Below, in pieces: positions 1 through 7,637 of a DNA stretch of 17,320 nt. Origin of the DNA: Scybalocola_A sp900557175 (lineage in GTDB: Bacteria; Bacillota; Clostridia; Lachnospirales; Lachnospiraceae). A program made the translations under genes and the position numbers. The first letter of the stretch is position 1. Every line of letters starts with the position of its first letter. The stretch is taken from assembly GCA_937890745.1 (NCBI GenBank), contig CALADH010000072.1, positions 1 through 17,320 on the forward strand. The letters are read 5' to 3'. Below the pieces are notes generated by a model, which did not search any database, was not told the origin of the DNA, and saw nothing but the letters and a program-made list of their open reading frames with translations.

Positions 1-35
1 TTCTTATAAGGAATTCTCATTTTGACTTGTACTAT

Positions 36-227
36 TTATATTCTAGCACCAAATCCTTCAATAACTTCATCCGTTTGATTGCCTTCCAACGGCCAAGAGA
101 TATCTAATTCTTGTGCTCGTTTTAAGACCTTTGCTACGGTATTTCTTGAACACGGAACGCTCAATGCTATGTTCCGATTACTAAATCCTAAGCTGGATAA
201 TCTTAGGATTTCTCGATATTTGGTCAT
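36..227 (-). pseudogene. istA: Truncated IS21-family transposase IstA, N-terminal HTH fragment
   Basis: The 63-residue product carries the N-terminal helix-turn-helix of IS21 IstA transposases: residues 1-50 include MTKYREILRLSSLGFSNRNI and the recognition-helix segment CSRNTVAKVLKRA. IstA is normally about 400-500 residues with a DDE integrase core, which is absent here. The frame departs from the family after the TDEVIE segment and stops at 36-38. The start at 227 is chosen because AGGAGG lies seven bases before this ATG; a longer reading from a codon at 258-260 lacks such a site. An isolated HTH fragment could still bind the neighbouring repeats, but that is speculation. Identification as IstA is fairly secure; loss of function is inferred from length. 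Confidence 0.7.
184..210 (-). repeat. 9-bp perfect inverted repeat inside the istA start region
   Basis: AATCCTAAG at 184-192 and CTTAGGATT at 202-210 are exact reverse complements separated by nine bases. In the istA transcript they would form a hairpin beginning about 15 bases downstream of the start codon, where it could hinder translation initiation. The sequence also encodes conserved HTH residues, so it may be coincidental. Confidence 0.35.
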
Positions 228-255
228 AATGGTGACCTCCTGTATAATAGATTTA

Positions 256-268
256 CACAATAATTGTG
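256..268. promoter_or_regulatory. 13-bp palindrome upstream of istA, possible operator
   Basis: CACAAT-A-ATTGTG is a perfect palindrome about 29 bases before the istA start codon. On the minus strand a TATAAT hexamer (278-283) precedes it, so a transcript from that -10-like box would start in or near the palindrome. I see no good -35 box at the matching distance. The region is AT-rich and such palindromes can occur by chance. Confidence 0.25.
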
Positions 269-289
269 CATAATTCTATTATAAAACAA

Positions 290-374
290 GTGGCTCATTG
301 TGATCGGAATAGCGGCTCACAGCAAAACGGAATGATGGCTCACTCTCACCGGACAGGTGGCTCATTGAGGTGCA
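290..374. repeat. IS21-type terminal repeat array, four units at about 22-bp spacing
   Basis: Four copies of GGCTCA preceded by T or C begin at 291, 313, 336 and 358, giving spacings of 22, 23 and 22 bases. The first three are followed by a CGGA-type block (304-308, 328-332, 350-353). Multiple direct repeats at this kind of spacing are typical transposase-binding sites at IS21-family ends. About two helical turns per unit puts all copies on one face of the DNA. The fourth copy sits closest to the presumed tip near 374. Confidence 0.65.
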
Positions 375-392
375 GATTATTCATTTTATTTA

Positions 393-2651
393 TTAATTAG
401 CATCTTCATATTCTATTTCAAAATTTTCCACACAAAAACATAATTCTCTAGGATCTGTTTGAAGTATTATATTTTCTAAATCTGTTGAAAACTTTAAAAT
501 ATTATTTCCTGGCTTTAAATCGACCTCAACCTCGCATATTTTACTTTTATGATTTACTTCAATACTATTTTTATAATCATTAATTTCTACTTTTACTTTA
601 TTTGTACTTTCTTCAAGAGTATTAATTGAAAATTTAATTTTGGCTTTTATATCTTTATCATATAAATTATTAATCATTATTTTACTTTCATTAATAGACC
701 AATTCCAGTTTTTAAATCCACCTTCATCATACTCTTTTTCATAAAAGCCATCCGAAAATTCATAATATATCATATATTTATTTTTTAATGTTTTGTTTTT
801 AGTATCCTTATTTACTTTTTTAGCATAGGCACTAATATCAAAAAAATATAAATTGTTATCCTCTGTAGAAATATAATCTGCTTTTGTTATTTTTTTAATA
901 TTTTTCAACAACTCTTTCAATTCTTCTTCATGGTATCCATCTGAATCTATATATATACCCTCAAATCCAAACAATGCCATTACTTTAAGCTGTTCTGAAA
1001 CAGGTGCTTCACTCACCATTCGAAGCCACATATCTGTTTTATCTCCAACAATTGCCCCATAACTCCAAAAAGATTTTCCCGTAGAATGTAGATAAGGCCT
1101 CATGGAATCATATGCCCCTATATTACCATTTGGCCAAATATTTGAATAATAGTTTGTTACTATAGGATATTGAAATATTTTAACCTCTTTTTCATAAATA
1201 TTCTCAATTTGTTGTACAAATTTTCTATCTCTATAATACTCTTTCTCTACACCATCCATTGTTGCTTGATATTGTCCTGTCTCAGGATTGTAATATGAGC
1301 CATTATTTACATTCTTAGGAATCTGATCTACTACACATATTAAGATTGCTAAAAATCCCATACCAATCCTCAATACCTTCCTTATACGTGTATGTTTTCT
1401 AAATAATTTGGTTCCATATAATTGTATTAACATAGCAACCGACATTGCCGAAAAAAACGCAATAAAAACAACTGTTCTATTGTAACATCTTACACTTGCC
1501 GTAAAAAACATTCCAATAAAAAAGCTAAGACCCCCACTCACAGATAATAAAATAAGAAACAAATTAATTTTTCCCAAACATTTTACTTTATCATATATAT
1601 ATCCCAAGTTAAATTTACAAAATACAAAAATAATACTAATAACAAAACCTATTGATAAAATAATTCCCAATGACGACATACTATTTTCTGTTACTAAAAA
1701 CAATTTATCGTATTCTTGACGCAAATTATTTAAAAAATCAATTCTATGATTTTGTATTGGTAATAACAATTGCGTAATATTTAAACTATAATAAATAAAC
1801 TCGCCTACAGTTCTATTACCAAAATGAGAATCATAATTTCCATATCTAATAAAATTTATTATCACCGGAAGTAAACAAAGTCCTACTGACAAAAGTAAGA
1901 TAACTAAATGGACAAGTCCATATAAAAGTTGACGTACTTGCTTTTTACTAATAGACGTACATACCGATACAAATACCAGCAATATCATTAAAAATGCTGA
2001 GTAATAAAAATCAGTTAGTCCCATCATCATAACAAAAGCTAAGCTAAACATCATCTTTTTACTCCACAAACTATTAAATAGTTGCTTAATGGATAGTCTT
2101 TGTATATCTGAATATTGTTCTTTCTGTAACTCATTGTTCCACATCCAAAACAACGAAATACATACCAATGGTACTGTATAATACGCTCCTAAATATATAT
2201 GTTGTTCATATCTAAAAAAATGATACGGTAAACAACTATACACTATAGACATGACTGATGCTATAAATGGATTAATTTTTATACATCTAAAAGCCAAGTA
2301 TGATGTTGTCATTATTAAAAAAAAGGTTCCTATATAAAATATATTTAAAATTAATGCTGCATCTTTTGTAAAAATAGATATTAGATAAATAAAAACATAA
2401 TGCATTAAATATCCTTTCATTGTCAATGCCTGATTGCTTCCAAATGGGGCTGCCAAATTAGGATTATAGTACAATGAATTTCCGAATGTCAAATTCTTAA
2501 TTTCAGAAAAAACTCCCACAACGTCTCCAGAATACTCAAATGGACTTCGTAAATTAAGATTATATATATCCATAGTAAAAAATAAAATTATTGTCAATAT
2601 TATACAAGCAATTCCATAAGAAAATATTTCCCTCTTTAAATTTATTTTCAT
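393..2651 (-). CDS. YfhO-like GT-C membrane glycosyltransferase with C-terminal outer domain
   Basis: The 752-residue protein probably transfers a sugar from a polyprenyl-phosphate donor to surface glycan outside the membrane. Residues about 10-450 contain many hydrophobic spans. The first outer loop has an acidic residue (D43 in EYSGDVVG) followed by an NPNLAAPFGSN segment, a layout typical of GT-C enzymes. About 300 soluble residues follow. The last roughly 125 are rich in alternating hydrophobic residues, with a KNWNWS motif and a DLKPGNNILKFS strand, suggesting a beta-sandwich, possibly carbohydrate-binding. It is the last gene of the operon, nine bases after the flippase, and very AT-rich. 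The best Shine-Dalgarno-like sequence (AAGGGA) is about 13 bases from the ATG, so initiation may be weak. A polymerase role is possible but less likely; donor and acceptor are unknown. Confidence 0.7.
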   Translation of the reverse strand: MKINLKREIFSYGIACIILTIILFFTMDIYNLNLRSPFEYSGDVVGVFSEIKNLTFGNSLYYNPNLAAPFGSNQALTMKGYLMHYVFIYLISIFTKDAALILNIFYIGTFFLIMTTSYLAFRCIKINPFIASVMSIVYSCLPYHFFRYEQHIYLGAYYTVPLVCISLFWMWNNELQKEQYSDIQRLSIKQLFNSLWSKKMMFSLAFVMMMGLTDFYYSAFLMILLVFVSVCTSISKKQVRQLLYGLVHLVILLLSVGLCLLPVIINFIRYGNYDSHFGNRTVGEFIYYSLNITQLLLPIQNHRIDFLNNLRQEYDKLFLVTENSMSSLGIILSIGFVISIIFVFCKFNLGYIYDKVKCLGKINLFLILLSVSGGLSFFIGMFFTASVRCYNRTVVFIAFFSAMSVAMLIQLYGTKLFRKHTRIRKVLRIGMGFLAILICVVDQIPKNVNNGSYYNPETGQYQATMDGVEKEYYRDRKFVQQIENIYEKEVKIFQYPIVTNYYSNIWPNGNIGAYDSMRPYLHSTGKSFWSYGAIVGDKTDMWLRMVSEAPVSEQLKVMALFGFEGIYIDSDGYHEEELKELLKNIKKITKADYISTEDNNLYFFDISAYAKKVNKDTKNKTLKNKYMIYYEFSDGFYEKEYDEGGFKNWNWSINESKIMINNLYDKDIKAKIKFSINTLEESTNKVKVEINDYKNSIEVNHKSKICEVEVDLKPGNNILKFSTDLENIILQTDPRELCFCVENFEIEYEDAN

Positions 2652-2659
2652 ATCTTAAA

Positions 2660-3913
2660 TTAATTCCCTTCAATCTTATAATCTTTTTCCCTAAGGATTT
2701 CAAAAAAATTGTAAATAAAAATAACAAACATAACTACACTCATTATCCATATAATATTATATATAGATTGATTGTATATCATTGTAAGTATCAAAATCAA
2801 TACTATACCAATTACAATACTCAAACTCAATGACTTGATTTTCCCTAGAGCAAGTCTATAATTTACAATAATAGATAAAAAACTTAATGCTACTATCATC
2901 ACACTTAATGGAATAATATATTCTATAGACTGCATATATTTCTCTCCATATAAAATTAAAATCATAGGTTTTCTTAAAATGATAAGTCCCAATGCCGTAA
3001 CGATAGATATACCTCCACCATACAATAAAGCCTTTTTTAGGATTTTACGTGCCTTATTTGTTTTAGCATTTTCTACAACCATCGGAAATAAGGCTACAGT
3101 CATTGCTGTTGTTACATATAAAACCATTTTTGCTAATACCGCTGCTGAACTATATAAACCTGCTTCCTGAGCAGAGAAACTATGTTTTACTAAAACAACA
3201 TCTATATTTGTAAAAAAACATATTCCGGAATTTACCGCAAAGGATCCTATTCCAAACCTTAAAATATCTCTGCTTGTACAATTGCTTTTTATTACTTTAT
3301 TATTTTTAAAATACTTTCTAAGAATCCAAATACCTACAAAAAACATTACTATATAACCTAAAGCAATAGAACCAAAGACACCGTATAAACCAAAACCTAT
3401 GATAATAAACATCACACTTCCTAATATTTTTATAATCGGCATAATCAAGTTCACTAATCCATACGCTGTAAATTTTTTAATTCCTTGTAATCCCCCTAAA
3501 ACTATAGAAGTTAGCGTACATACAGCTGCCGCAAAAAATAAAAGTACAATTAATTTTTTGTCATGCAGTTTAATAAATTTTGCTATGCTATTTGACAAAA
3601 AAATTCCTATACTAAATATTACAACAGATATTATTACAATATATCTAGTAATATATTTCAAAAATCCCTTAGCAGTATCTTTCTTGTTTTGAGAATCATA
3701 TTCTGTAACAAATTTCGATACCACTAAATTAAGCACAGTAGCTGGTAAAGCAATTAAAGTAAAAATAGAAATCATTGTATTTAATTCACCATAGCTGTCA
3801 ACATCCAACAATCTCCCTGTCACAATTTGAAATAAGTAATTTACAACATTTGCCAACATCATTAAAGCGAATAAAATACTACTGTTTTTTTCAAATTCTT
3901 TACTACTATTCAT
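2660..3913 (-). CDS. MOP-superfamily polysaccharide flippase (PST/Wzx-like)
   Basis: A 417-residue polytopic membrane protein with about a dozen hydrophobic spans and few charges between them. The N-terminal segment, including VTGRLLDVDSYGELNTM, matches the pattern of polysaccharide-type MOP exporters, and the length is normal for the family. Such proteins flip lipid-linked sugars or oligosaccharides across the membrane. Because the locus also encodes an ABC exporter, this protein probably serves another substrate. Its neighbours are a DPM1/Alg5-like enzyme upstream and a GT-C enzyme downstream, so flipping a polyprenyl-phosphate monosaccharide is the simplest reading. That substrate is inferred from context, and a conventional diphosphate-linked oligosaccharide cannot be excluded. 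The ATG at 3911-3913 is preceded by GGAG seven bases upstream. AT-rich like its two neighbours. Confidence 0.8.
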   Translation of the reverse strand: MNSSKEFEKNSSILFALMMLANVVNYLFQIVTGRLLDVDSYGELNTMISIFTLIALPATVLNLVVSKFVTEYDSQNKKDTAKGFLKYITRYIVIISVVIFSIGIFLSNSIAKFIKLHDKKLIVLLFFAAAVCTLTSIVLGGLQGIKKFTAYGLVNLIMPIIKILGSVMFIIIGFGLYGVFGSIALGYIVMFFVGIWILRKYFKNNKVIKSNCTSRDILRFGIGSFAVNSGICFFTNIDVVLVKHSFSAQEAGLYSSAAVLAKMVLYVTTAMTVALFPMVVENAKTNKARKILKKALLYGGGISIVTALGLIILRKPMILILYGEKYMQSIEYIIPLSVMIVALSFLSIIVNYRLALGKIKSLSLSIVIGIVLILILTMIYNQSIYNIIWIMSVVMFVIFIYNFFEILREKDYKIEGN

Positions 3914-3941
3914 AACATAACTCCATTTTTTTCACTGTGAT

Positions 3942-4679
3942 TTATCTATAATATTTTTTAATTCTAGCTCTATAAAAAATATTAAACGTATCCGTAAAAG
4001 TTTTAAATATATCTGTCAGCTTAATGCGCCCCATTCCATTTTCACGAGTAAAGACTAGCTTAACTGGCATTTCTTTAATTCTATAGCCACGACTATTTAC
4101 CGCAACCAAAATTTCTATATCATATGCGAATCCCTTTGTCTTAATCAAAGAAATTATTGGTTTTATTACCTCTGATTTAAAGACTTTTAATCCAGTTTGT
4201 GTATCTTTTGTCTTCAGATTAAACAAAATTCTAAGCATTATGTAATACCCAAAACTCATAATACGTCGAATCATTGGATATTCTATTTCAGAATCCTTGT
4301 GCATTTTTGATCCAATAACAACGTCCGCTTCATTTTGTTCCAATGGTTTCATATACTTTTCAATTTGTTCTGGTGGCAAATCTAAATCAGCATCTAAAAA
4401 TGCTATATATTTTCCAACAGCTTTTTTTACTCCAAAACAAATGGCTTTACCTTTACCTCCATTTTTATCATACGATATCATTTTAATCGTTTCTCTTTGC
4501 TCAACCGCTTTTTTTATTTCTGTCTTTGTATTGTCCTTACTTCCATCATTAACAATAATGATTTCATAACTATCACAAAACTTTCCTATAATTTTATCAA
4601 CCTTTAATGCATTATTATATATATGTTTTTCTTCATTATACGCCGGCATTACAACCGACAAAACATATCTTTCGTTCAT
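3942..4679 (-). CDS. DPM1/Alg5-like GT2 polyprenyl-phosphate glycosyltransferase
   Basis: The 245-residue protein is a GT-A fold family 2 enzyme of the dolichyl-phosphate mannose/glucose synthase type. It should move a sugar from a nucleotide donor to undecaprenyl phosphate on the inner membrane face. Visible motifs: SVVMPAYNEE (9-17), IIIVNDGSKDN (40-50), the metal-binding DADLD (96-100), DTQTGLKVFK (159-168) and GFAYDIEIL (183-191). There is no C-terminal pair of membrane spans as in GtrB/CsbB-type proteins, so it is probably peripheral. I choose the ATG at 4677-4679, preceded by AAAGGTG, over an in-frame TTG at 4712 that would overlap the upstream gene. It is the first gene of the AT-rich block, 22 bases after the DUF6311-like gene. 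The sugar is unknown. Confidence 0.85.
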   Translation of the reverse strand: MNERYVLSVVMPAYNEEKHIYNNALKVDKIIGKFCDSYEIIIVNDGSKDNTKTEIKKAVEQRETIKMISYDKNGGKGKAICFGVKKAVGKYIAFLDADLDLPPEQIEKYMKPLEQNEADVVIGSKMHKDSEIEYPMIRRIMSFGYYIMLRILFNLKTKDTQTGLKVFKSEVIKPIISLIKTKGFAYDIEILVAVNSRGYRIKEMPVKLVFTRENGMGRIKLTDIFKTFTDTFNIFYRARIKKYYR

Positions 4680-4701
4680 TTTTTCTTCACCTTTCAACGT
4701 C

Positions 4702-6426
4702 TTATTCTCCAAAATACCCTACGGTTATTCCGTCGATATTCTCAACAGTCATACCATAGGCTTTTCCTATATCTTCTGAATCTAATATATATAAAGTATC
4801 CGTCGGACGGACGCCTTTATTCAGTGCTTCGCGAATATTTTGCTCATTGGCAGCCAGCTTGTCATAGTCAATACGTGCCGCAATATAAAAATTTGTTGTC
4901 ATGTCATGGTCCAGTGCAAAATTTGCACATGCATAAACATGATCCATATCAAAATTCCCCCACATCATGTTAAACGGCATTGTCTGAAGATGCGTCTTGC
5001 TTTGTGTAACTTTCTCCCACCGCTCAGATGAAAAAACATTCATCTGATTTTCTTCGCTTGTCAGCGTATCCCTTGACGTTATAAGCGGAGATAAATCATA
5101 AATCTGCATCAGGAGGGCTGCTGATAAAACAACTGCCGCAATGTGTTTATGGCTGATAAGTTTTATCACAGAAATCATTGCAAAAATCATAATCACATAA
5201 CAGGCGCACCATATAAAACGCCCTGATGCCCTGAAAATAGACAACAGTTTTATAATGATTTCCGGATAAGGAATTGTCACAATAATTTGCTCATTATATG
5301 TAATCATAGGACTCAGCGCCAGTATCACAGCTGCCAAAATCGCGGCTGTCATGCTGACTGCAAAAGAATGCTCTGCTATAAACCGGCGCACGCTGCCCTT
5401 ATTTTTTGATGTGGTGTCCATGCCGGCTTTTCTCTGCCTTTGGCTGAGATATTTAATAATGCTGTGCACGAAAGCTATGACTGCCGCACACAAAAGCAGA
5501 AGCAGTATTCCAAAGCCAAGATATCCGAAACCTTCATATTGCCCTGCCCTTAATGGCTGTTCATGAAGTATCTTTCCATTTCCATGGGGATTCCAAAAAA
5601 CATTAAGATTAGCACTGTAATTGCCAAGACCTGTGTCCTGCATTGTACTCGACACTGAAAATGCCCCAACACAATACAGAAGAAGCAAATCGGCTGCAAC
5701 AGCAATGAGTCCCATTAGGATATCCTGCTTCCATCCATTATTTTCCAACACATCCTGAAGACATGAAAATATCATAAAGATCATGACCATCGGAATGTAA
5801 TAAATATGTATAAGTGAAGCAACGGCTAAAAGTGTACTCCACACAATTGTTTTCTTTTTAAAATCATTAAAATATGGTCTATAGAGCCATATCATGATGG
5901 CAAGAAGTATGACCCATTGACCGGCTAATGCCGTATGACCATACATTCTTTGAAAAACGTAAGGTGAAAAGCTAAAAAACACAGAGCCTATAACACATAA
6001 ATATAAGTTATCTGTACCCTTTCGCAGTATCACCGCCGATATGCCGCCCATAAGCATAAAGCTCATGATACCCCATAACCCGAAATACTGAAAGGTTTCG
6101 GGAAGCAGCGGGGAAAGCAGCTTAAAAAATAGGGCAAACAGCGGGATGGAATCTGTATATATGACACATGTCTCGTCAGGATAAATCAATCCCTCGGTCA
6201 TGCCAAGCGGAAACTGCCATGGTGACTGTCTGTACGCCTTCCACCCGACATAATGCTGCATCAGATCCCCGCCTTTAAGCAGCCATCCGTCATTTGTCAC
6301 GTCAAGTACAGCAAAACCGTAGCAAATAATAAAAATTACTGCACCAATCAACCCGCCGGCTGCAAGCAATATTCCAATTTGTTTTTTTGTAATACTGTCA
6401 TAGATTTCATCCCTGCGATTATTCAC
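4702..6426 (-). CDS. DUF6311-like polytopic membrane protein, probable GT-C glycosyltransferase
   Basis: The 574-residue protein has a first membrane span at about 17-40, then an outer loop with the motif GWLLKGGDLMQHYVGW, followed by many spans to about residue 455 and a short soluble C-terminal region. The GGD-x-x-QH segment followed by SPWQFPLG is characteristic of DUF6311 membrane proteins. They resemble GT-C enzymes, in which acidic residues of the first outer loop act in catalysis; D54 and D92 are candidates here. It probably adds a sugar or other group to the exported polymer. The start is a GTG at 6424-6426 with GAGG seven bases before it. Composition is like the genes to its right, unlike the AT-rich block that begins immediately after its stop. 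The family call is from motif memory; enzymatic function is inferred. Confidence 0.7.
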   Translation of the reverse strand: MNNRRDEIYDSITKKQIGILLAAGGLIGAVIFIICYGFAVLDVTNDGWLLKGGDLMQHYVGWKAYRQSPWQFPLGMTEGLIYPDETCVIYTDSIPLFALFFKLLSPLLPETFQYFGLWGIMSFMLMGGISAVILRKGTDNLYLCVIGSVFFSFSPYVFQRMYGHTALAGQWVILLAIMIWLYRPYFNDFKKKTIVWSTLLAVASLIHIYYIPMVMIFMIFSCLQDVLENNGWKQDILMGLIAVAADLLLLYCVGAFSVSSTMQDTGLGNYSANLNVFWNPHGNGKILHEQPLRAGQYEGFGYLGFGILLLLLCAAVIAFVHSIIKYLSQRQRKAGMDTTSKNKGSVRRFIAEHSFAVSMTAAILAAVILALSPMITYNEQIIVTIPYPEIIIKLLSIFRASGRFIWCACYVIMIFAMISVIKLISHKHIAAVVLSAALLMQIYDLSPLITSRDTLTSEENQMNVFSSERWEKVTQSKTHLQTMPFNMMWGNFDMDHVYACANFALDHDMTTNFYIAARIDYDKLAANEQNIREALNKGVRPTDTLYILDSEDIGKAYGMTVENIDGITVGYFGE

Positions 6427-6440
6427 TGCTTTTCCTCTCT

Positions 6441-7637
6441 TTACTGCTGATATTTACGGATAACCTCCTCAAAGAAGTCCGTATATTTTTTAATGACAAC
6501 CTTCCAGTCAAAGTTTTCTTTCACATATTTACATCCATTTTTTCCCATCTGAGACGCCTCGTTCGGATGCTCAAGAATATAATTCACACAATGCTCAAAT
6601 TCCGGATAATTTCCAAAGTACAGACCTCCATTGGAATCCACTGCAAAATGTTTTGTCACCTCACAGGCTTCATGGACAAGCACCGGGCGTCCGCAAAGCC
6701 AGCTTTCCATGATGACAATCGAAAAGCTTTCATTTTTTGACGGCTGACATAAAAGTGTCGCCGCTGCCGTAATATCATATTTATCCTGAATATCAACAAA
6801 GCCTAAATCATAAACGTCCTTCTTAATACCTTCCGGTATTTCAACCTCACCGCCGCCGATCAAAACAAGCTTCATATCATTTTGCATCCGCTTTTTATAC
6901 TGCTCAAAATAATTGATGAGCGTATAAATATTTTTCCCGACGTCTTTGCGGCCCGCATAAACGATAAACGGCCCATCAATTTTATATTTCTCATAAAAGC
7001 GCTGTTTATCGTATGAAATGTCGGTATTCATGCCGACGCCAATCACCTGCTGGCACGTATTTTCCAGATTGTAAATCGGCTGCATCATCTCATATTCCGG
7101 CTGTGCGTTGTAGACAATTCCCGCCGCCTTTGAATAGGCCTCACGGAATATCTTCATATATATATAGGCTTCATCATGGAAGCACGGAATGAGCACCGCC
7201 TTTTGTGGACAGGCAAGTGTACCGTAGTAAGTCGTTCCGAACATATACGGGATAAACACGAAAAGACCATATTCATCCTCATGCTCTTTCATGTAACGGT
7301 ACATATCCTCGCTGTTGACCATCTCATGAATAAATATATGTTCTTCCTCACGGTCAAGCATCTGACCGTTCATCAGCTTAATATTGACACTGTCAAACGC
7401 CTGTGTATCTCTTTTACGTACTTTAAACCGCCGGACACTTATTCCATTAATTTCAGTCAGTCCCGCCGGATGATAATTGATATTCCAGTCGCTTGTAAAC
7501 TCTTTAACGCACGTTGTAAGCACCTCAAGCGCCACACCGGCATCATGAAGATGATGCACAAGCCCCCTCAGCTCCATTTCGGCGCCGCCCGGAATATCTT
7601 CTCCGTACCAGGGAATTACAAATCCTATTTTTTTCAC
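6441..7637 (-). CDS. GT4-family glycosyltransferase (paralogue 2 of a tandem pair)
   Basis: A 398-residue GT-B fold enzyme of family GT4, expected to add a sugar from a nucleotide donor to the growing polymer in the cytosol. It has the N-terminal glycine loop PGGAE (16-20), the interdomain segment IVYAGRKDVGKN (225-236) and the EX7E pair E303/E311 in SKNESFSIVIMES. It is clearly related to the next gene upstream, sharing the blocks INGIxVRRFxV, LIPxxHDExYIY, CEV and SNGGLYY, which suggests an old duplication. The start is a GTG overlapping the upstream stop (GTGA at 7634-7637), with GGAGG nine bases before it, so the two genes are probably translationally coupled. Sugar specificity cannot be read from the sequence. 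Confidence 0.9.
   Translation of the reverse strand: MKKIGFVIPWYGEDIPGGAEMELRGLVHHLHDAGVALEVLTTCVKEFTSDWNINYHPAGLTEINGISVRRFKVRKRDTQAFDSVNIKLMNGQMLDREEEHIFIHEMVNSEDMYRYMKEHEDEYGLFVFIPYMFGTTYYGTLACPQKAVLIPCFHDEAYIYMKIFREAYSKAAGIVYNAQPEYEMMQPIYNLENTCQQVIGVGMNTDISYDKQRFYEKYKIDGPFIVYAGRKDVGKNIYTLINYFEQYKKRMQNDMKLVLIGGGEVEIPEGIKKDVYDLGFVDIQDKYDITAAATLLCQPSKNESFSIVIMESWLCGRPVLVHEACEVTKHFAVDSNGGLYFGNYPEFEHCVNYILEHPNEASQMGKNGCKYVKENFDWKVVIKKYTDFFEEVIRKYQQ

Larger units (their letters stand above)
1..374 (-). mobile_element. Remnant of an IS21-family insertion sequence
   Basis: This stretch combines the start of an IstA-like transposase (36-227) with an outer end carrying four spaced repeats (290-374), the usual structure of an IS21-family terminus upstream of istA. 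On the minus strand the end would begin TGCACCTCAATGAGCC, reading from 374; TG at the tip fits the family, but the exact tip is inferred. Only the beginning of istA remains and no istB is visible, so the element is either decayed or continues, rearranged, beyond the left edge. It lies 19 bases past the stop codon of the AT-rich GT-C gene, on the edge of the presumed acquired module. Confidence 0.65.

Noticed and set aside
1..20. Possible new gene start (MRIPYK) on the minus strand at the left edge
   Set aside because: Only six codons are visible, no ribosome site precedes the ATG, and it lies within the IS remnant; there is not enough to call a gene.
290..374. Regularly spaced repeats, as in a CRISPR array
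   Set aside because: The units share only short cores, have no constant long repeat or distinct spacers, and match the end structure of an IS21 element.
374..392. Terminator for the operon after the last gene
   Set aside because: The 19-base AT-rich gap holds no GC-rich hairpin followed by a T-run; any terminator is lost or lies further left.
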